Assembly: GCA_017513445.1 (NCBI GenBank)
Contig: JAFXFS010000013.1
Span: 124,001 to 188,000 of the forward strand
DNA from: Bacteroidales bacterium
GTDB taxonomy: Bacteria > Bacteroidota > Bacteroidia > Bacteroidales > UBA932
Length of the DNA: 64,000 nucleotides
Direction: 5' to 3'
Every line of letters starts with the position of its first letter. The stretch's first letter is position 1. A program made the position numbers and the translations under genes. Shown in pieces: positions 45,452-56,632 of the stretch. The notes beneath the pieces are model-generated. The model worked only from the letters and a program-made list of their open reading frames with translations. It had not been told where the DNA came from and searched no databases.

Positions 45452-46579
45452 TTATTTAATCTCCTTAATGTAGCTTCGGGCCCTCTTGTGTAGTCTATGA
45501 TCAAATTTATTCCAAAGATTTTGAACGCTAAAATTATCTTCCAACTCACGAGTGGACTCGACATATTTAACATTATACTTCTCAATTCCTTTAGCTATCT
45601 CTCTGAAAATCATCGCATTAACACCTTTTTGCTGATAGTCGGGATCGATACCGATAAGCAAAGTGTCAATTGTGTCGTTCTTTTTCAAAGCTCTTAAAAT
45701 GTGAATAAAACCGAATGGGAAGAGTTTGCCTTTTGCCTTTTGAAGTGCTTTGGACATTGAAGGCAGGCAGACACCAAATCCAACAATTTTATCATCACTA
45801 TTAAGAATGATAGATACGAAGTCCAGATTAAGTTGAGGTACAAATTGTGCAATAAGGTCATCTATCTGACCTTGGCTTAGTTGACTGTAACCGTGAAGTT
45901 TATCATATACTTTGTTGATTAAGTCAAATACACCGCCTATATATTTTTTTAGTTCTCTTTTATTTTTAATAGTTGCTACTCTGAGATTCTCACGTTTCTC
46001 AACAATTTGAGCAATTCTGTAGTATTTTTCAGGAATTGGACAAGGGGTAGTAATTCTATACTCAACCCAGTCAATCTCCTTCGTAAAGCCCAATTCTAAA
46101 ATACGAGGTTCATAGTATGGATGGTTGTACTTTCCGTAAGCTGTAGGAAGCTCGTCAAAACCCTCTACAAGCACACCTGACGCATCAAATTCCAAAAAAC
46201 CGACAGGTCCACAGATTTGTTGCATACCATTATCTTTTGCCCATTTCTCTGCTGTGTCAAAGAGCAGTTTCACAACCTCTTTATCATCAATAAAATCTAC
46301 CCAACCGAATCTTGCATAATTCGTGCCTGTTTTTTTGTTGTATTGGTGATTAATGATACCGGCAATTCTTCCTACTATCTTACCGTTTTCGTCATAAGCC
46401 AACCAATATTTTGCATCGCAGTATTCGAAAGCGTGGTTCTTTTCCTTTGTCAATGCATCTAAATCAGCAGATTCTAATTGAGGAACATAAAACTTACTAT
46501 CTTTATACAGTTTGTTCGGGAATTTTACAAAATTCTTAAGTTCCTTTCTGGTAGATACCTCTTTTATTGAATACTTCAT
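45452..46579 (-). CDS. GNAT-like acyltransferase in sphingolipid operon
   Basis: The 375-residue protein looks like a GNAT-fold protein: an N-terminal half (YWLAYDENGKIVGRIAGIIN) and a C-terminal half (DDKIVGFGVCLPSM and LLIGIDPDYQQKGVNAMIF) each resemble acetyltransferase folds. The DPDYQQKGVN segment is close to an acyl-CoA binding loop. It sits between an SDR reductase and an acyltransferase, in a run headed by serine palmitoyltransferase. Known bacterial ceramide synthases (bCerS) are also GNAT-like, so an N-acyltransferase making dihydroceramide is a reasonable guess. It is not shown by sequence. Confidence 0.65.
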   Translation of the reverse strand: MKYSIKEVSTRKELKNFVKFPNKLYKDSKFYVPQLESADLDALTKEKNHAFEYCDAKYWLAYDENGKIVGRIAGIINHQYNKKTGTNYARFGWVDFIDDKEVVKLLFDTAEKWAKDNGMQQICGPVGFLEFDASGVLVEGFDELPTAYGKYNHPYYEPRILELGFTKEIDWVEYRITTPCPIPEKYYRIAQIVEKRENLRVATIKNKRELKKYIGGVFDLINKVYDKLHGYSQLSQGQIDDLIAQFVPQLNLDFVSIILNSDDKIVGFGVCLPSMSKALQKAKGKLFPFGFIHILRALKKNDTIDTLLIGIDPDYQQKGVNAMIFREIAKGIEKYNVKYVESTRELEDNFSVQNLWNKFDHRLHKRARSYIKEIK

Positions 46580-46595
46580 AGGATTGTGTGTTAGG

Positions 46596-47389
46596 TTAAA
46601 CTTTATAATACATTTTCAAGATCCAGCTAAAGAGCCTTGGAGGGAGAATTCTTTTTGCCACAACAGCTAGTTTCTGAAGTGGAGAGGCAATGATATAGCG
46701 ATATTTTGGCTCTCTTTTTTCTACAATTTTAGCAATTACTTTTGCCAATTTTAATGGTTTAAGACCACCATTTTCATCATTCTCAATACTCTTCATAGAT
46801 GCTTTTAGTGATGGATATGCAGTTGAAGCATCTTCGGATAGTTGGCTCTTTCTATTTTGTGTGAAATGGGTGGAAAAATCACCCGGATTTATTACAACTA
46901 CTTTAATGTTAAATTGACTGCACTCCAATCTCAATGCCTGGCAGAAACCCTCGATTGCAAATTTACTTGCAGAGTAGAAACCCTGATAAGGAAGTCCGAT
47001 TAGACCACCGATAGAGCTTAGGCAGATAATCTTGCCACAATTGATCTCTCTCATATAAGGGAGAACGGCCTTAGTGCATCTAACGCAACCCATAAAATTT
47101 GTATCCATCTGATTATCAATATCTTCCAGACTTGAAAATTCTATTGGTCCACCAATTCCGATACCAGCATTATTTATAAGTACATCAATTTTACCCTCTT
47201 TTTTTATAACAAAGTCAATAGCCTCAGTGATAGAATTATTATCGCGAACATCAACCATTAGATAGTTTACACCAACTATCTTCTCCACCTCTCTTCTTAC
47301 GGTGCCATAGATAGTGTGCCCTTTTTGGTTAAGCAGCTTTGCTATCTCGGCTCCGAATCCTGACGAGATTCCTGTTATAAAAATTACCA

Positions 47390-47390
<1 letters not shown>
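46596..47390 (-). CDS. Short-chain dehydrogenase, likely 3-ketosphinganine reductase
   Basis: The 264-residue classical SDR has the cofactor motif TGISSGFG (residues 6-13), NNAGIG (about 85) and the active-site pattern SSIGG...YSASK (about 135-155). It ends in a hydrophobic basic tail (VVAKRILPPRLFSWILKMYYK), which could touch the membrane. Its ATG overlaps the stop of serine palmitoyltransferase by one base (TAATG). SDR folds are too general for a substrate, but this position supports reduction of 3-ketosphinganine, the second step of sphingoid base synthesis. Confidence 0.8.
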
Positions 47391-48631
<1,241 letters not shown>

Positions 48632-49039
48632 TTACCTCTTTTGCTTGAAAATAATCCATTCCGAGATGGCGTAATTGATAGAACCTGAGATGCATAAAGC
48701 TAGTAGATTGCAAATAATAACATTCCAGCTGAAGAGCAATTCAAAGAGAAGTAGGAATCCCATCTTTATAACAAATACGCCGCTGGATGTGAGATTGTAT
48801 CCGAGGTAGTGTCTGATAAATGAGCGGAAGTTTCTCTTGCTTACCCTGTTTTTCCAAATCAGAAAGTATGAGCTGAAAAAGTTGCACAGAACGGCAACTT
48901 CAAATGATATGATAGGGGAGATAATGTAATCTCCCACATAGGTATCAAACACAAAGGCAGAGAACACCCATAGGATAAGTGTATCTATAAGTGTTCCGAA
49001 GCCATTTGTAACAATAAAAAGTATTATTCTATTTATCAC
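48632..49039 (-). CDS. GtrA family membrane protein
   Basis: The 135-residue protein has four membrane helices and the GtrA-type starting pattern FIVTNGFGTLIDTLILW (about residues 8-24). GtrA proteins are proposed flippases for lipid-linked sugars or other polar lipids. It starts with GTG at 49039 and overlaps the upstream CDP-alcohol phosphatidyltransferase gene by 11 bases, so the two are translationally coupled. Its partner and the neighbouring sphingolipid operon hint at handling of a lipid headgroup, but this is inference. Confidence 0.8.
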   Translation of the reverse strand: MINRIILFIVTNGFGTLIDTLILWVFSAFVFDTYVGDYIISPIISFEVAVLCNFFSSYFLIWKNRVSKRNFRSFIRHYLGYNLTSSGVFVIKMGFLLLFELLFSWNVIICNLLALCISGSINYAISEWIIFKQKR

Positions 49040-49742
49040 AATCTATCTTTTTGGGAGGGTCCATTTTGTAATAAATCTTTCCATCTTTATAGACACTCAT
49101 AAAGTGAGAAATAATTATGAATAAGAAAATTACAATGCCAAGATAATCAAATATTCCCAATGTGATCGTGCTTCCGTAAAAATTAAATGTGTTAGAATAA
49201 TTTCTTAGTGGTTCAATATACAAGAATAATGTGTTCAAAATCATCATAACCAATCTGAACTCAGTAGGTCCAATGCGATTGTATGATATTCTAAACTCGT
49301 TTTTTAAGTGTGTGTTAATGTAAGTATAAATTGATAAAATCAGATACGCTACCAACACTAGCATAGCTACATAAAGACTCAATATTCCCGACAAACCAGC
49401 TCCGATGCACATTATCGCAACTGTAATACCATCGACGTTATGGTCGATGAAGAAGCCCCAAACAGGACGTTGAGACTTTCTTACCCTTGCTAATGTACCA
49501 TCTAATGAGTCTCCATACCAATTTACGAAGAAGCCAAATGTGGCCAGCCATAAAAAGTATATATTTTCATTCGATAGAATGTATCCAATAGCAACGATAA
49601 TTGATCCAACAACACCAATCGCAGTAAGCATATCTGATGTCACCCAAGATGGTGTCCTCTTTGCTAAATAGGTTAAGAATCTCTTCTCAGCTTTGCTTAA
49701 GAGAGATTCTTGAAATCTTACTGATTGTTCTTTTTCCTTCAT
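49029..49742 (-). CDS. CDP-alcohol phosphatidyltransferase
   Basis: The protein has the family motif DG(x)2AR(x)9G(x)3D(x)3D, seen in SLDGTLARVRKSQRPVWGFF then DHNVD at about residues 85-110, with all the aspartates kept. About six membrane helices are predicted. Such enzymes swap CMP in CDP-diacylglycerol, or transfer a phosphoalcohol, to make phospholipid or phosphosphingolipid headgroups. I start at ATG 49742 (237 residues); a TTG at 49757 is possible. It lies upstream of GtrA and the spt operon. Substrate choices include an inositol- or ethanolamine-type headgroup and cannot be read here. Confidence 0.85.
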   Translation of the reverse strand: MKEKEQSVRFQESLLSKAEKRFLTYLAKRTPSWVTSDMLTAIGVVGSIIVAIGYILSNENIYFLWLATFGFFVNWYGDSLDGTLARVRKSQRPVWGFFIDHNVDGITVAIMCIGAGLSGILSLYVAMLVLVAYLILSIYTYINTHLKNEFRISYNRIGPTEFRLVMMILNTLFLYIEPLRNYSNTFNFYGSTITLGIFDYLGIVIFLFIIISHFMSVYKDGKIYYKMDPPKKIDCDK

Positions 49743-49899
49743 TTTTGTGTCATTCAAAATGTTTACAAAATGAATACAAAATATGTTCCATTAATTAAAA
49801 TGCTCCCCTTTAAGATAGTCAAAAAGGAAAAATTGAACATTATTTAATTTACATACTCTTATTATCAACTATCGATACTAATAATTGAATAAAAATGCT

Positions 49900-49907
49900 T
49901 AACTTTG
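49900..49907 (+). promoter_or_regulatory. Candidate -7 element of guaB
   Basis: TAACTTTG is followed by C and lies 27 bases before the guaB ATG. No proper -33 was seen. The rest of the 190-base gap between the phosphatidyltransferase and guaB is AT-rich and shows nothing else I can name. Confidence 0.45.
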
Positions 49908-49934
49908 CACCTTATATAGAAAAATATAAACACT

Positions 49935-51404
49935 ATGCAATCACAATTTAATTTCTCTATTCCAGAGGGTCTTACCTTTGATGATGTACTATTGGTTCCT
50001 GCTGAATCCAATGTACTACCCCGAGACGTGGATGTAACTACAAAGTTTACTAAGGAGCTTACTCTTCACACTCCGATTGTTTCAGCTGCTATGGATACAG
50101 TGACTGAGGCTGCAACTGCAATTGCTATTGCTCGTGCCGGAGGTATTGGTGTTATCCATAAGAATATGACTATGGAACAACAAATGGAGCAGGTTCGCAG
50201 AGTTAAAAGAGCTGAAAATGGTATGATCTATGATCCTGTTACCATTGATTGCAATGCTTGTGTGGGTGATGCCCTAAGATTGATGTCTGAAAATCATATC
50301 GGTGGAATCCCTGTTGTAGATAAGAGCAAAAAACTTATCGGTATCGTTACAAACAGAGATTTGCGTTTTGAGAATAATATGAAGACTCCTATTTCTGAAG
50401 TTATGACTCACGAAGGTCTTATTACTGTCAGAAGTAAGACAGATATTCCTCAGGCAACAGAGATTTTAAGAAGACATAAGATTGAAAAACTTCCGGTTGT
50501 GGATGAAAATGGAGTTTTGGTAGGTCTTATCACATATAAAGATATTACAAAGATTAAAGATAATCCGATTGCAAGTAAGGACTCAAAGGGTCGTCTATTG
50601 GTTGCAGCTGCAGTTGGTGTAAAGGCAGATACAGTTGAGAGAGTTGAAAAACTTGTCTCTGCACACGTTGATGCAGTTGTAATAGATACAGCACACGGAC
50701 ACTCTCTTTTCGTTCTTGAAACTATCAAGAAGGTAAGAGCAGCTTTCCCTCATCTGCAAATAGTTGCCGGAAATATCGCAACAGGCGAGGCGGCTTTGGC
50801 TTTGAAAGAGGCAGGCGTAGATGCAGTTAAGGTTGGTATTGGTCCTGGTTCAATTTGTACCACAAGAATTATTGCCGGTGTCGGTGTCCCACAATTGAGT
50901 GCAATTATGTCAGCAGCATCTGCACTTGAAGGTAGTGGAGTTCCAGTGATTGCTGATGGTGGTATCCGCTACTCGGGAGATATCGTTAAGGCATTGGCAG
51001 CAGGTGCATCTACAATTATGGCGGGTTCACTATTTGCCGGAGTTGAGGAGTCGCCAGGTGAAACTATCATCTTCAATGGTAGAAAATTCAAATCATATCG
51101 TGGTATGGGTTCTCTTGAGGCAATGCAACAAGGTTCAAAAGATCGCTATTTCCAAGATATGGAAGAGGATGTTAAAAAACTTGTACCAGAAGGAATTGTT
51201 GCACAGGTGCCATATAAAGGAACTTTGGATGAAGTTGTATATCAACTTATTGGTGGATTGAGAGCCGGAATGGGTTATTGTGGCGCAAAAGATATCCCAT
51301 CTTTAAGAAAGGCACAGTTTGTGCGTATCACATCTGCAGGTGTGGCTGAAAACCACCCTCACGATGTTACAATTACCAGAGAGGCACCAAACTACTCAAG
51401 ATAA
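49935..51404 (+). CDS. guaB: IMP dehydrogenase
   Basis: GuaB oxidises IMP to XMP, the committed step to GMP. The 489-residue product has the barrel start [19 protein letters not shown] and two CBS domains (about residues 95-205). The catalytic cysteine is C308 in [15 protein letters not shown]. The flap [11 protein letters not shown] (about 385) is intact. The length is the bacterial standard. The next gene starts one base after the stop. Confidence 0.98.
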   Translation: MQSQFNFSIPEGLTFDDVLLVPAESNVLPRDVDVTTKFTKELTLHTPIVSAAMDTVTEAATAIAIARAGGIGVIHKNMTMEQQMEQVRRVKRAENGMIYDPVTIDCNACVGDALRLMSENHIGGIPVVDKSKKLIGIVTNRDLRFENNMKTPISEVMTHEGLITVRSKTDIPQATEILRRHKIEKLPVVDENGVLVGLITYKDITKIKDNPIASKDSKGRLLVAAAVGVKADTVERVEKLVSAHVDAVVIDTAHGHSLFVLETIKKVRAAFPHLQIVAGNIATGEAALALKEAGVDAVKVGIGPGSICTTRIIAGVGVPQLSAIMSAASALEGSGVPVIADGGIRYSGDIVKALAAGASTIMAGSLFAGVEESPGETIIFNGRKFKSYRGMGSLEAMQQGSKDRYFQDMEEDVKKLVPEGIVAQVPYKGTLDEVVYQLIGGLRAGMGYCGAKDIPSLRKAQFVRITSAGVAENHPHDVTITREAPNYSR

Positions 51405-51405
51405 G

Positions 51406-52260
51406 ATGAAAAGATTCTTCACTATATTGTTTTCACTGATACTCTTAACCTCTTGTGAGAGTATTGGTAATCTGTTTAGTGGAGACAAGGTGGCTCGTGT
51501 TGGCTCCTATGTGTTGTACGAGAGGGATTTGAGAAGTTTAATCCCATTAGGTACATCCAAAGAAGATAGCATTCAGATGGTTCAACAATATATCAACTCC
51601 TGGGCAGTGCAGAATCTAAAGCAGATTCAGGCAGAGCAGGAGTTGTCTTCTGAAGAGAAAGATATTACGGCTGAGATTGAGGAGTTCAAAAAGACTCTTT
51701 TAGCATATAGATATGAAAAATTATATGTTGAGCAACGTCTTGATACCTTAATCACAGAGAAGGAGTGTGAGGATTACTATCGAGAAAATCTTCAATATTT
51801 TATCTCTTCTACCCCTATATTCAAAGCACGTGTAATAAAAATTAATCCATTGTCATCCAATTATTTGCAGATAAAGAAACTCTACAAATCTACTAAAGAG
51901 GAGGATTTGCATCAGTTGGATGAATTATGTTCTGAATATGCGGAAAAATATATCGATTTTGATGGACAATGGATTGTGCCTCAGCAACTTGCAGACTATG
52001 TGGGGATAACTCCGGATCAATGTGTAGAGTTATTGGGAGCTGGAAACAGTTTCGAAGTGGAGAACCCGGCAAATCACTATTTTGTCTATATCGATGTGAT
52101 GAATAATAGAGGGAAGGTTGCTCCATTTGAGTATGTCGAGCCGAAAATCAAAGAGAGTATATTAAGTAAAAGAAAACAGCAACTTTTGCAGAGTTTGGAA
52201 CAAGACTTGCTTAGAGATGCTGTAAGTAATAATAAGTTAAAAATTTATGATAAAGAGTAG
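51406..52260 (+). CDS. Lipoprotein, SurA-like N-terminal region
   Basis: The 284-residue lipoprotein (cysteine at residue 15, LTSC) has a mostly helical SurA_N-like segment (YVLYERDLRSLIP) and a Glu/Lys-rich middle. I see no intact parvulin motif, so it may be a chaperone without isomerase activity, as in the group of proteins preceding SurA in Bacteroidota. I start at ATG 51406 because the signal peptide begins there (MKRFFTILFSL); an upstream in-frame start at 51319 lies inside guaB. Its last 14 bases overlap the surA start. Confidence 0.75.
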   Translation: MKRFFTILFSLILLTSCESIGNLFSGDKVARVGSYVLYERDLRSLIPLGTSKEDSIQMVQQYINSWAVQNLKQIQAEQELSSEEKDITAEIEEFKKTLLAYRYEKLYVEQRLDTLITEKECEDYYRENLQYFISSTPIFKARVIKINPLSSNYLQIKKLYKSTKEEDLHQLDELCSEYAEKYIDFDGQWIVPQQLADYVGITPDQCVELLGAGNSFEVENPANHYFVYIDVMNNRGKVAPFEYVEPKIKESILSKRKQQLLQSLEQDLLRDAVSNNKLKIYDKE

Positions 52261-53611
52261 AGTCATACTATCCATCCTTATAGCAATAACTGTTGTAGCA
52301 ATTTCTCCGGTTAATGCACAAAAATATGAGGGTATTGTAGATAAAACCATTGCAATTGTGGGAGATAAAGCAATCTCTCTATTTGATTTGGAATCTGAGA
52401 TTCAAGTCCTAAAATCACAAGGATATCCTGTGGATAAGGATACAAGATGTGAAATTTTAGAGGGAATGTTAGGTGCAAAAATATATGTTGCACAGGCAAT
52501 AATGGATAGTTTGTATGTAAATGAAGACCAGGTACAAGCTGAGTTGGACAGTCGTATTAGCAATGCTTTGGCTACATTGGGTGGAGAGGCAGAGTTTGAG
52601 AAATATTTCAAGAAACCTGTTTATAAGGTTCGTGCAATGTGGCGTGATGCTATATATGAGCAACTCCAAACTCAACAAATGCAGCAGGAGATTATAAAAA
52701 AGGTGCCAGAATTGACCCCAACAGATGTAAAAAACTTCTGCGACACAGTAAGTGAGGATTTGCCTATAATTCCTACTCAATATCAGATTCGTCAAATTGT
52801 TCTATATCCTGACCAGGAGTCTGCCAAGCTTTTAGTAAAAGAGAAATTGCTGGAAATCAGAGAGAGAATACAGAATGGTGAAAAATTCTCTACTTTGGCG
52901 AGAATTTATTCTCAAGATCATTCTAATGCTTCTCGTGGTGGTGAGTTGGGAATGTATTCAAAATCAGTCTTTTGGTCACAATTCTCCGATGCAGCTATGT
53001 CATTGAAGGAGGGACAAGTTTCTCAAATTGTTGAGACTCCGGATGGATTCCACCTTATTCAGATGATAGAAAAGAAAGGGGATGCATTTAATGCAAGACA
53101 TATCTTGATTAAGCCAGAATATACTGCTGAAGATAGAATTAAAGCTTTTGATAAGCTGGATACTATCAGAAATGCGATTGTTGAGGATTCTGTCTCATTT
53201 GAAAGTCTTGCAAAACTATATTCAGAAGATCCAAAAACACGCACAAATGGTGGTTTGATGGCTGATCTAAATACAGGTTCATCATTCTTCGAGAAAGACC
53301 AATTGAAGCCGTCAGATTATAATATTCTTAAGAATATGAAGGAGGGTGAAGTTTCACAACCATTTGAATCGACAGATAACGAAGGACGTAGTGGAAATGT
53401 AATCTACAAGATTATTAAACTTGAAAAGATTGTTCCTGCTCATACTGCAATTTTTACATCAGATTACCCTGTATTGAGGGACTATGCCCAAAATAAAGAG
53501 TCCAGCAAGGCAGTTGAGAAATTCTTGGAGGAGAAGAAAAAGAGCACCTTCATTATGATTGATGATATGTTCAAAGGATGTTCTTTTGTTGAAGAAGGTT
53601 GGATTAAGTAA
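52247..53611 (+). CDS. surA: Periplasmic peptidyl-prolyl isomerase SurA
   Basis: SurA escorts outer-membrane proteins through the periplasm. The 454-residue protein has a signal peptide (about residues 1-24, VNA), a SurA_N chaperone domain (about 30-170) and two parvulin domains (about 175-285 and 280-390). The parvulin signatures are SQDHSNASRGGELGMYSKS and SEDPKTRTNGGLMADL. It overlaps the upstream lipoprotein gene by 14 bases and is followed by an OstA-like gene after 6 bases. This places an outer-membrane chaperone with likely LPS assembly functions. Confidence 0.92.
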   Translation: MIKSRVILSILIAITVVAISPVNAQKYEGIVDKTIAIVGDKAISLFDLESEIQVLKSQGYPVDKDTRCEILEGMLGAKIYVAQAIMDSLYVNEDQVQAELDSRISNALATLGGEAEFEKYFKKPVYKVRAMWRDAIYEQLQTQQMQQEIIKKVPELTPTDVKNFCDTVSEDLPIIPTQYQIRQIVLYPDQESAKLLVKEKLLEIRERIQNGEKFSTLARIYSQDHSNASRGGELGMYSKSVFWSQFSDAAMSLKEGQVSQIVETPDGFHLIQMIEKKGDAFNARHILIKPEYTAEDRIKAFDKLDTIRNAIVEDSVSFESLAKLYSEDPKTRTNGGLMADLNTGSSFFEKDQLKPSDYNILKNMKEGEVSQPFESTDNEGRSGNVIYKIIKLEKIVPAHTAIFTSDYPVLRDYAQNKESSKAVEKFLEEKKKSTFIMIDDMFKGCSFVEEGWIK

Positions 53612-53617
53612 TTGTAA

Positions 53618-56530
53618 ATGAAGAAGTTGCGTAAGATTTATCTATCGTTATTGCTGATATTATTGCCGGTTGTTTCTTTTGCTCAGAAGCAGCCGCAAGA
53701 TAGTTTAGTACGTCTATTGGAGGCAAAATCTGCGGAACTTATTGAAAAATATGGCAGAACATATCGCAAGGTAATTGGCCCTGCGAGATTCCTGCATAAT
53801 AATACATATCTTATTTGCGACACAGCTTTCTGGGATGTCCAAAATGAATTTATTGATGCTATTGGTCGAGTTCAGTTAGCTCAAGATGGAACACTTCTGA
53901 CAAGTGACAAATTGCACTATAAAATTCAAGAGAATCTAGCCGAGTTCAGAGGATCGGAGGTAAGACTTATCGACAAAGAGAAGAATACCTTAAAGACTCG
54001 CTATCTTGATTATAATACAAAAGATAGTATAGCGGTATTCAAAGGTGGTGCCTCTATGAAGGATAAGGATGGTAATATCATTGAGAGTAATAATGGTACA
54101 TACGAATCTAAAGAGAATACATTTTTCTTTGAACATAATGTGAATTTCTTCTCAGATTCGCTCTTTATGAAGAGTATGAATATGACCTATAATACTGCGA
54201 ACAATACTGCATATTTTGGTCGTTATACCTATTTGTGGCAAGGTGATAATTTCTTGTCAGCTCACGGTGGCTGGTATGACAGAGAAAATGAGAAGATTTT
54301 GTTTACGAATAATGTCTTTGGCTCCAATCCCGAATATGAATTCACGAGTGATTCCGCTTTCTATGACAGACCACTAAATTATCTTGAACTTTCGAACAAT
54401 GCTCAAGTTATTGATACTGCAAATCAGGTAATCTTAATCTCCGATAAAATGACTTTTACTCAAGACTCTTTGGGTAATAGTTTTGGTGATATGTTAAAGA
54501 ATCCTGTCTTTATCTATTATGGTGAAAATGAGAACAATGTGGTTGATTCACTCTTTGCAGTGAGTGATATTATGCATATTGAGACTGAGCGTAAGTTTAG
54601 AATTCCGGAGAGTGAGACAACAGCATCTGCGGAAAGAATCAAGAGATTTTTCCAGGATCCGATAGCTGAGATGAAGAAGAATAAAGCAGCAGAGGCCGCA
54701 AAAGAGAGAGAGGAGAAATTAAGGCAGGTTGGTGCAACTATAGATAGAGGAGCAGATGGAGCGCTTGATATGAATCCGAATCTTAATAAGCCAGACTCTA
54801 CTCTAAATGCTAATAATGATATCTCAAAACCTCAGTCGGATAGTACGCTGAATGTCGGTGTTGATTCTTTGGGCTTTGCAACCGATTCTTTAGGAGTAGC
54901 TTTAGACTCTCTCGGAAATGTAATAGACTCTCTTTCAGTTGCCCCTATAGATTCAACTGAAGTAATGTTTCTGCGTGCCCACAGAAATGTGAAGATTTAC
55001 AGAAGTGATATTCAAGTTTTATGTGACTCTCTTGTATTTACAGATTTGGATTCTATTGCCCGTTTGTATCAGAAACCTGTTTTATGGAATGAGGCAACTA
55101 ATCAACTTTCAGCCGACGAAATGCAACTTCTCGTACAGAATGGAGCATTATCCAGAGGTTCAATGGCTGGAAATGCCTTTATAACAACAGAGGAGGACTC
55201 TGTCCACTATAATCAGATAAAATCTGTGGAGATGATAGGTCACTTCAAGGATAATGAGCTGACAAGATTTGATGCCTTTGGTGGAGTCTCTGCAATTTTC
55301 TATTTGGTAGAGGAGGGTGAGATAACAACAGTGAATATAAAGAATTCAACAATGATGATGTCTCTTCTCAAGAATAATCGTGCAGAGAAGAATTTCTACT
55401 ATGATGCTCCAAAGAATGATGCACATCCATTGTTTGGTCTTGATACAAATATTCAGAGATTAAAGGATTTCCATTGGAGAGGAGATGAACGTCCTAAGAG
55501 TAGATATGACATTACCAATGCTGTTATTAAACCAAGTAGCAGAGGTAAATATACTCACGTTCAATTCCCGCAATTCAGACAGAGCGAAATTTACTTTCCT
55601 GGATATATCAGAGGTATTTTGAAGGATATTGAGATAAGAAAAATCAATAAAGAGAATGCTATAGAAGATGCACAATGGCATACAAATGAGTCAGACTCAA
55701 TAGCAGTTATAGATTCTATCCCACTTCCTCCTTCAGATCCAATAATTACTCTTGATACCACTACTACAATAGAGTTAATAAAGGATTCGTTGCTGGTACT
55801 TGATAAGAGGATAGTAACAGACACTATAAATACAATAATGAGAGATTCTCTGATGCAGAGAATTGCAGATGATACAATTATAGAGGAGATAGATGATATT
55901 ATTGTAGAGGATACTGAGCAAGGAGTTGTGCAAGTTGTTGAAAATAAGACAGATACGACAATTGTTCCTACTCCGGTTAGAGAGATGGATAATACTCCGA
56001 GTCGAACAGAAGCTTTGGTTCAGGAGTCAATCAAACAGAGACCTTATGTTAAGAAAAGCAGATTCAAATTTGAGGCAGGTTTGGGTATCCATACTCCTAT
56101 TGGATTGATAGGATCGTCAGGAGGTTCAGAAGTGAGTATTATTTCTCCAAAAGTATATGGAGCAGCACAGTACTATTTTAATGATAATTTGAGTTTAGGA
56201 GCTAAACTATTGTATAATTATTCAACTCAGGGTTCAAATGCAACAGCAATAGAACCAGTTACTAATAACATACACAATCTAAGATTAGTTGCCTTCTCTG
56301 ATTATCATTTTATGGCAGATAGGAAATACAGACCATTTATTGGAGTTGGAGTAGGAGGAAGTATCAATGCAGTAAATACAGCATCAAAATACTTGTTTAT
56401 AGAGCCACGCGTTGGTATTGAAATGGGCAAGCATCTAAAATTGACACTTGATATGGGTTGCTTTATCAATAGTAAAGAAAAATCTCATATCTGGAATGAT
56501 ACAAGTTTGAATATTGGCTGGGTGTTCTAG
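53618..56530 (+). CDS. OstA-like protein with C-terminal beta-barrel-like domain
   Basis: The 970-residue protein has a signal peptide (about residues 1-23). Its N-terminal region (about residues 45-340) resembles the OstA/LptA/LptD beta-jellyroll repeat (LTSDKLHYKIQENLAEFRGS and FEHNVNFFSDSLF). Low-complexity DSLG repeats lie near residues 410-445. A second OstA-like stretch runs from about 455 to 590. A polar acidic linker follows, and the last 160 residues resemble a small outer-membrane barrel (FKFEAGLGIHTPIG to LNIGWVF). It lies 6 bases after surA. A role in LPS transport or outer-membrane assembly is inferred from the fold. Confidence 0.8.
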   Translation: MKKLRKIYLSLLLILLPVVSFAQKQPQDSLVRLLEAKSAELIEKYGRTYRKVIGPARFLHNNTYLICDTAFWDVQNEFIDAIGRVQLAQDGTLLTSDKLHYKIQENLAEFRGSEVRLIDKEKNTLKTRYLDYNTKDSIAVFKGGASMKDKDGNIIESNNGTYESKENTFFFEHNVNFFSDSLFMKSMNMTYNTANNTAYFGRYTYLWQGDNFLSAHGGWYDRENEKILFTNNVFGSNPEYEFTSDSAFYDRPLNYLELSNNAQVIDTANQVILISDKMTFTQDSLGNSFGDMLKNPVFIYYGENENNVVDSLFAVSDIMHIETERKFRIPESETTASAERIKRFFQDPIAEMKKNKAAEAAKEREEKLRQVGATIDRGADGALDMNPNLNKPDSTLNANNDISKPQSDSTLNVGVDSLGFATDSLGVALDSLGNVIDSLSVAPIDSTEVMFLRAHRNVKIYRSDIQVLCDSLVFTDLDSIARLYQKPVLWNEATNQLSADEMQLLVQNGALSRGSMAGNAFITTEEDSVHYNQIKSVEMIGHFKDNELTRFDAFGGVSAIFYLVEEGEITTVNIKNSTMMMSLLKNNRAEKNFYYDAPKNDAHPLFGLDTNIQRLKDFHWRGDERPKSRYDITNAVIKPSSRGKYTHVQFPQFRQSEIYFPGYIRGILKDIEIRKINKENAIEDAQWHTNESDSIAVIDSIPLPPSDPIITLDTTTTIELIKDSLLVLDKRIVTDTINTIMRDSLMQRIADDTIIEEIDDIIVEDTEQGVVQVVENKTDTTIVPTPVREMDNTPSRTEALVQESIKQRPYVKKSRFKFEAGLGIHTPIGLIGSSGGSEVSIISPKVYGAAQYYFNDNLSLGAKLLYNYSTQGSNATAIEPVTNNIHNLRLVAFSDYHFMADRKYRPFIGVGVGGSINAVNTASKYLFIEPRVGIEMGKHLKLTLDMGCFINSKEKSHIWNDTSLNIGWVF

Positions 56531-56551
56531 GAGGTTTTATACAATAATATG

Positions 56552-56596
56552 AAAGAGATGACTATGTGATGCTTTCATATAGTCATCTCTTTTTTA
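56552..56596. terminator. Bidirectional terminator between the OstA-like gene and murF
   Basis: A perfect 14-base stem (56552-56565 with 56579-56592) encloses a 13-base loop and is followed by T residues. On the minus strand it is flanked by A, so it also serves murF. A smaller alternative stem (atgaaag 56549-56555 with ctttcat 56572-56578) competes with it. Confidence 0.9.
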
Positions 56597-56632
56597 CTTC
56601 GCTTGCAATCAACTCAAGATAATCTTTATCCT

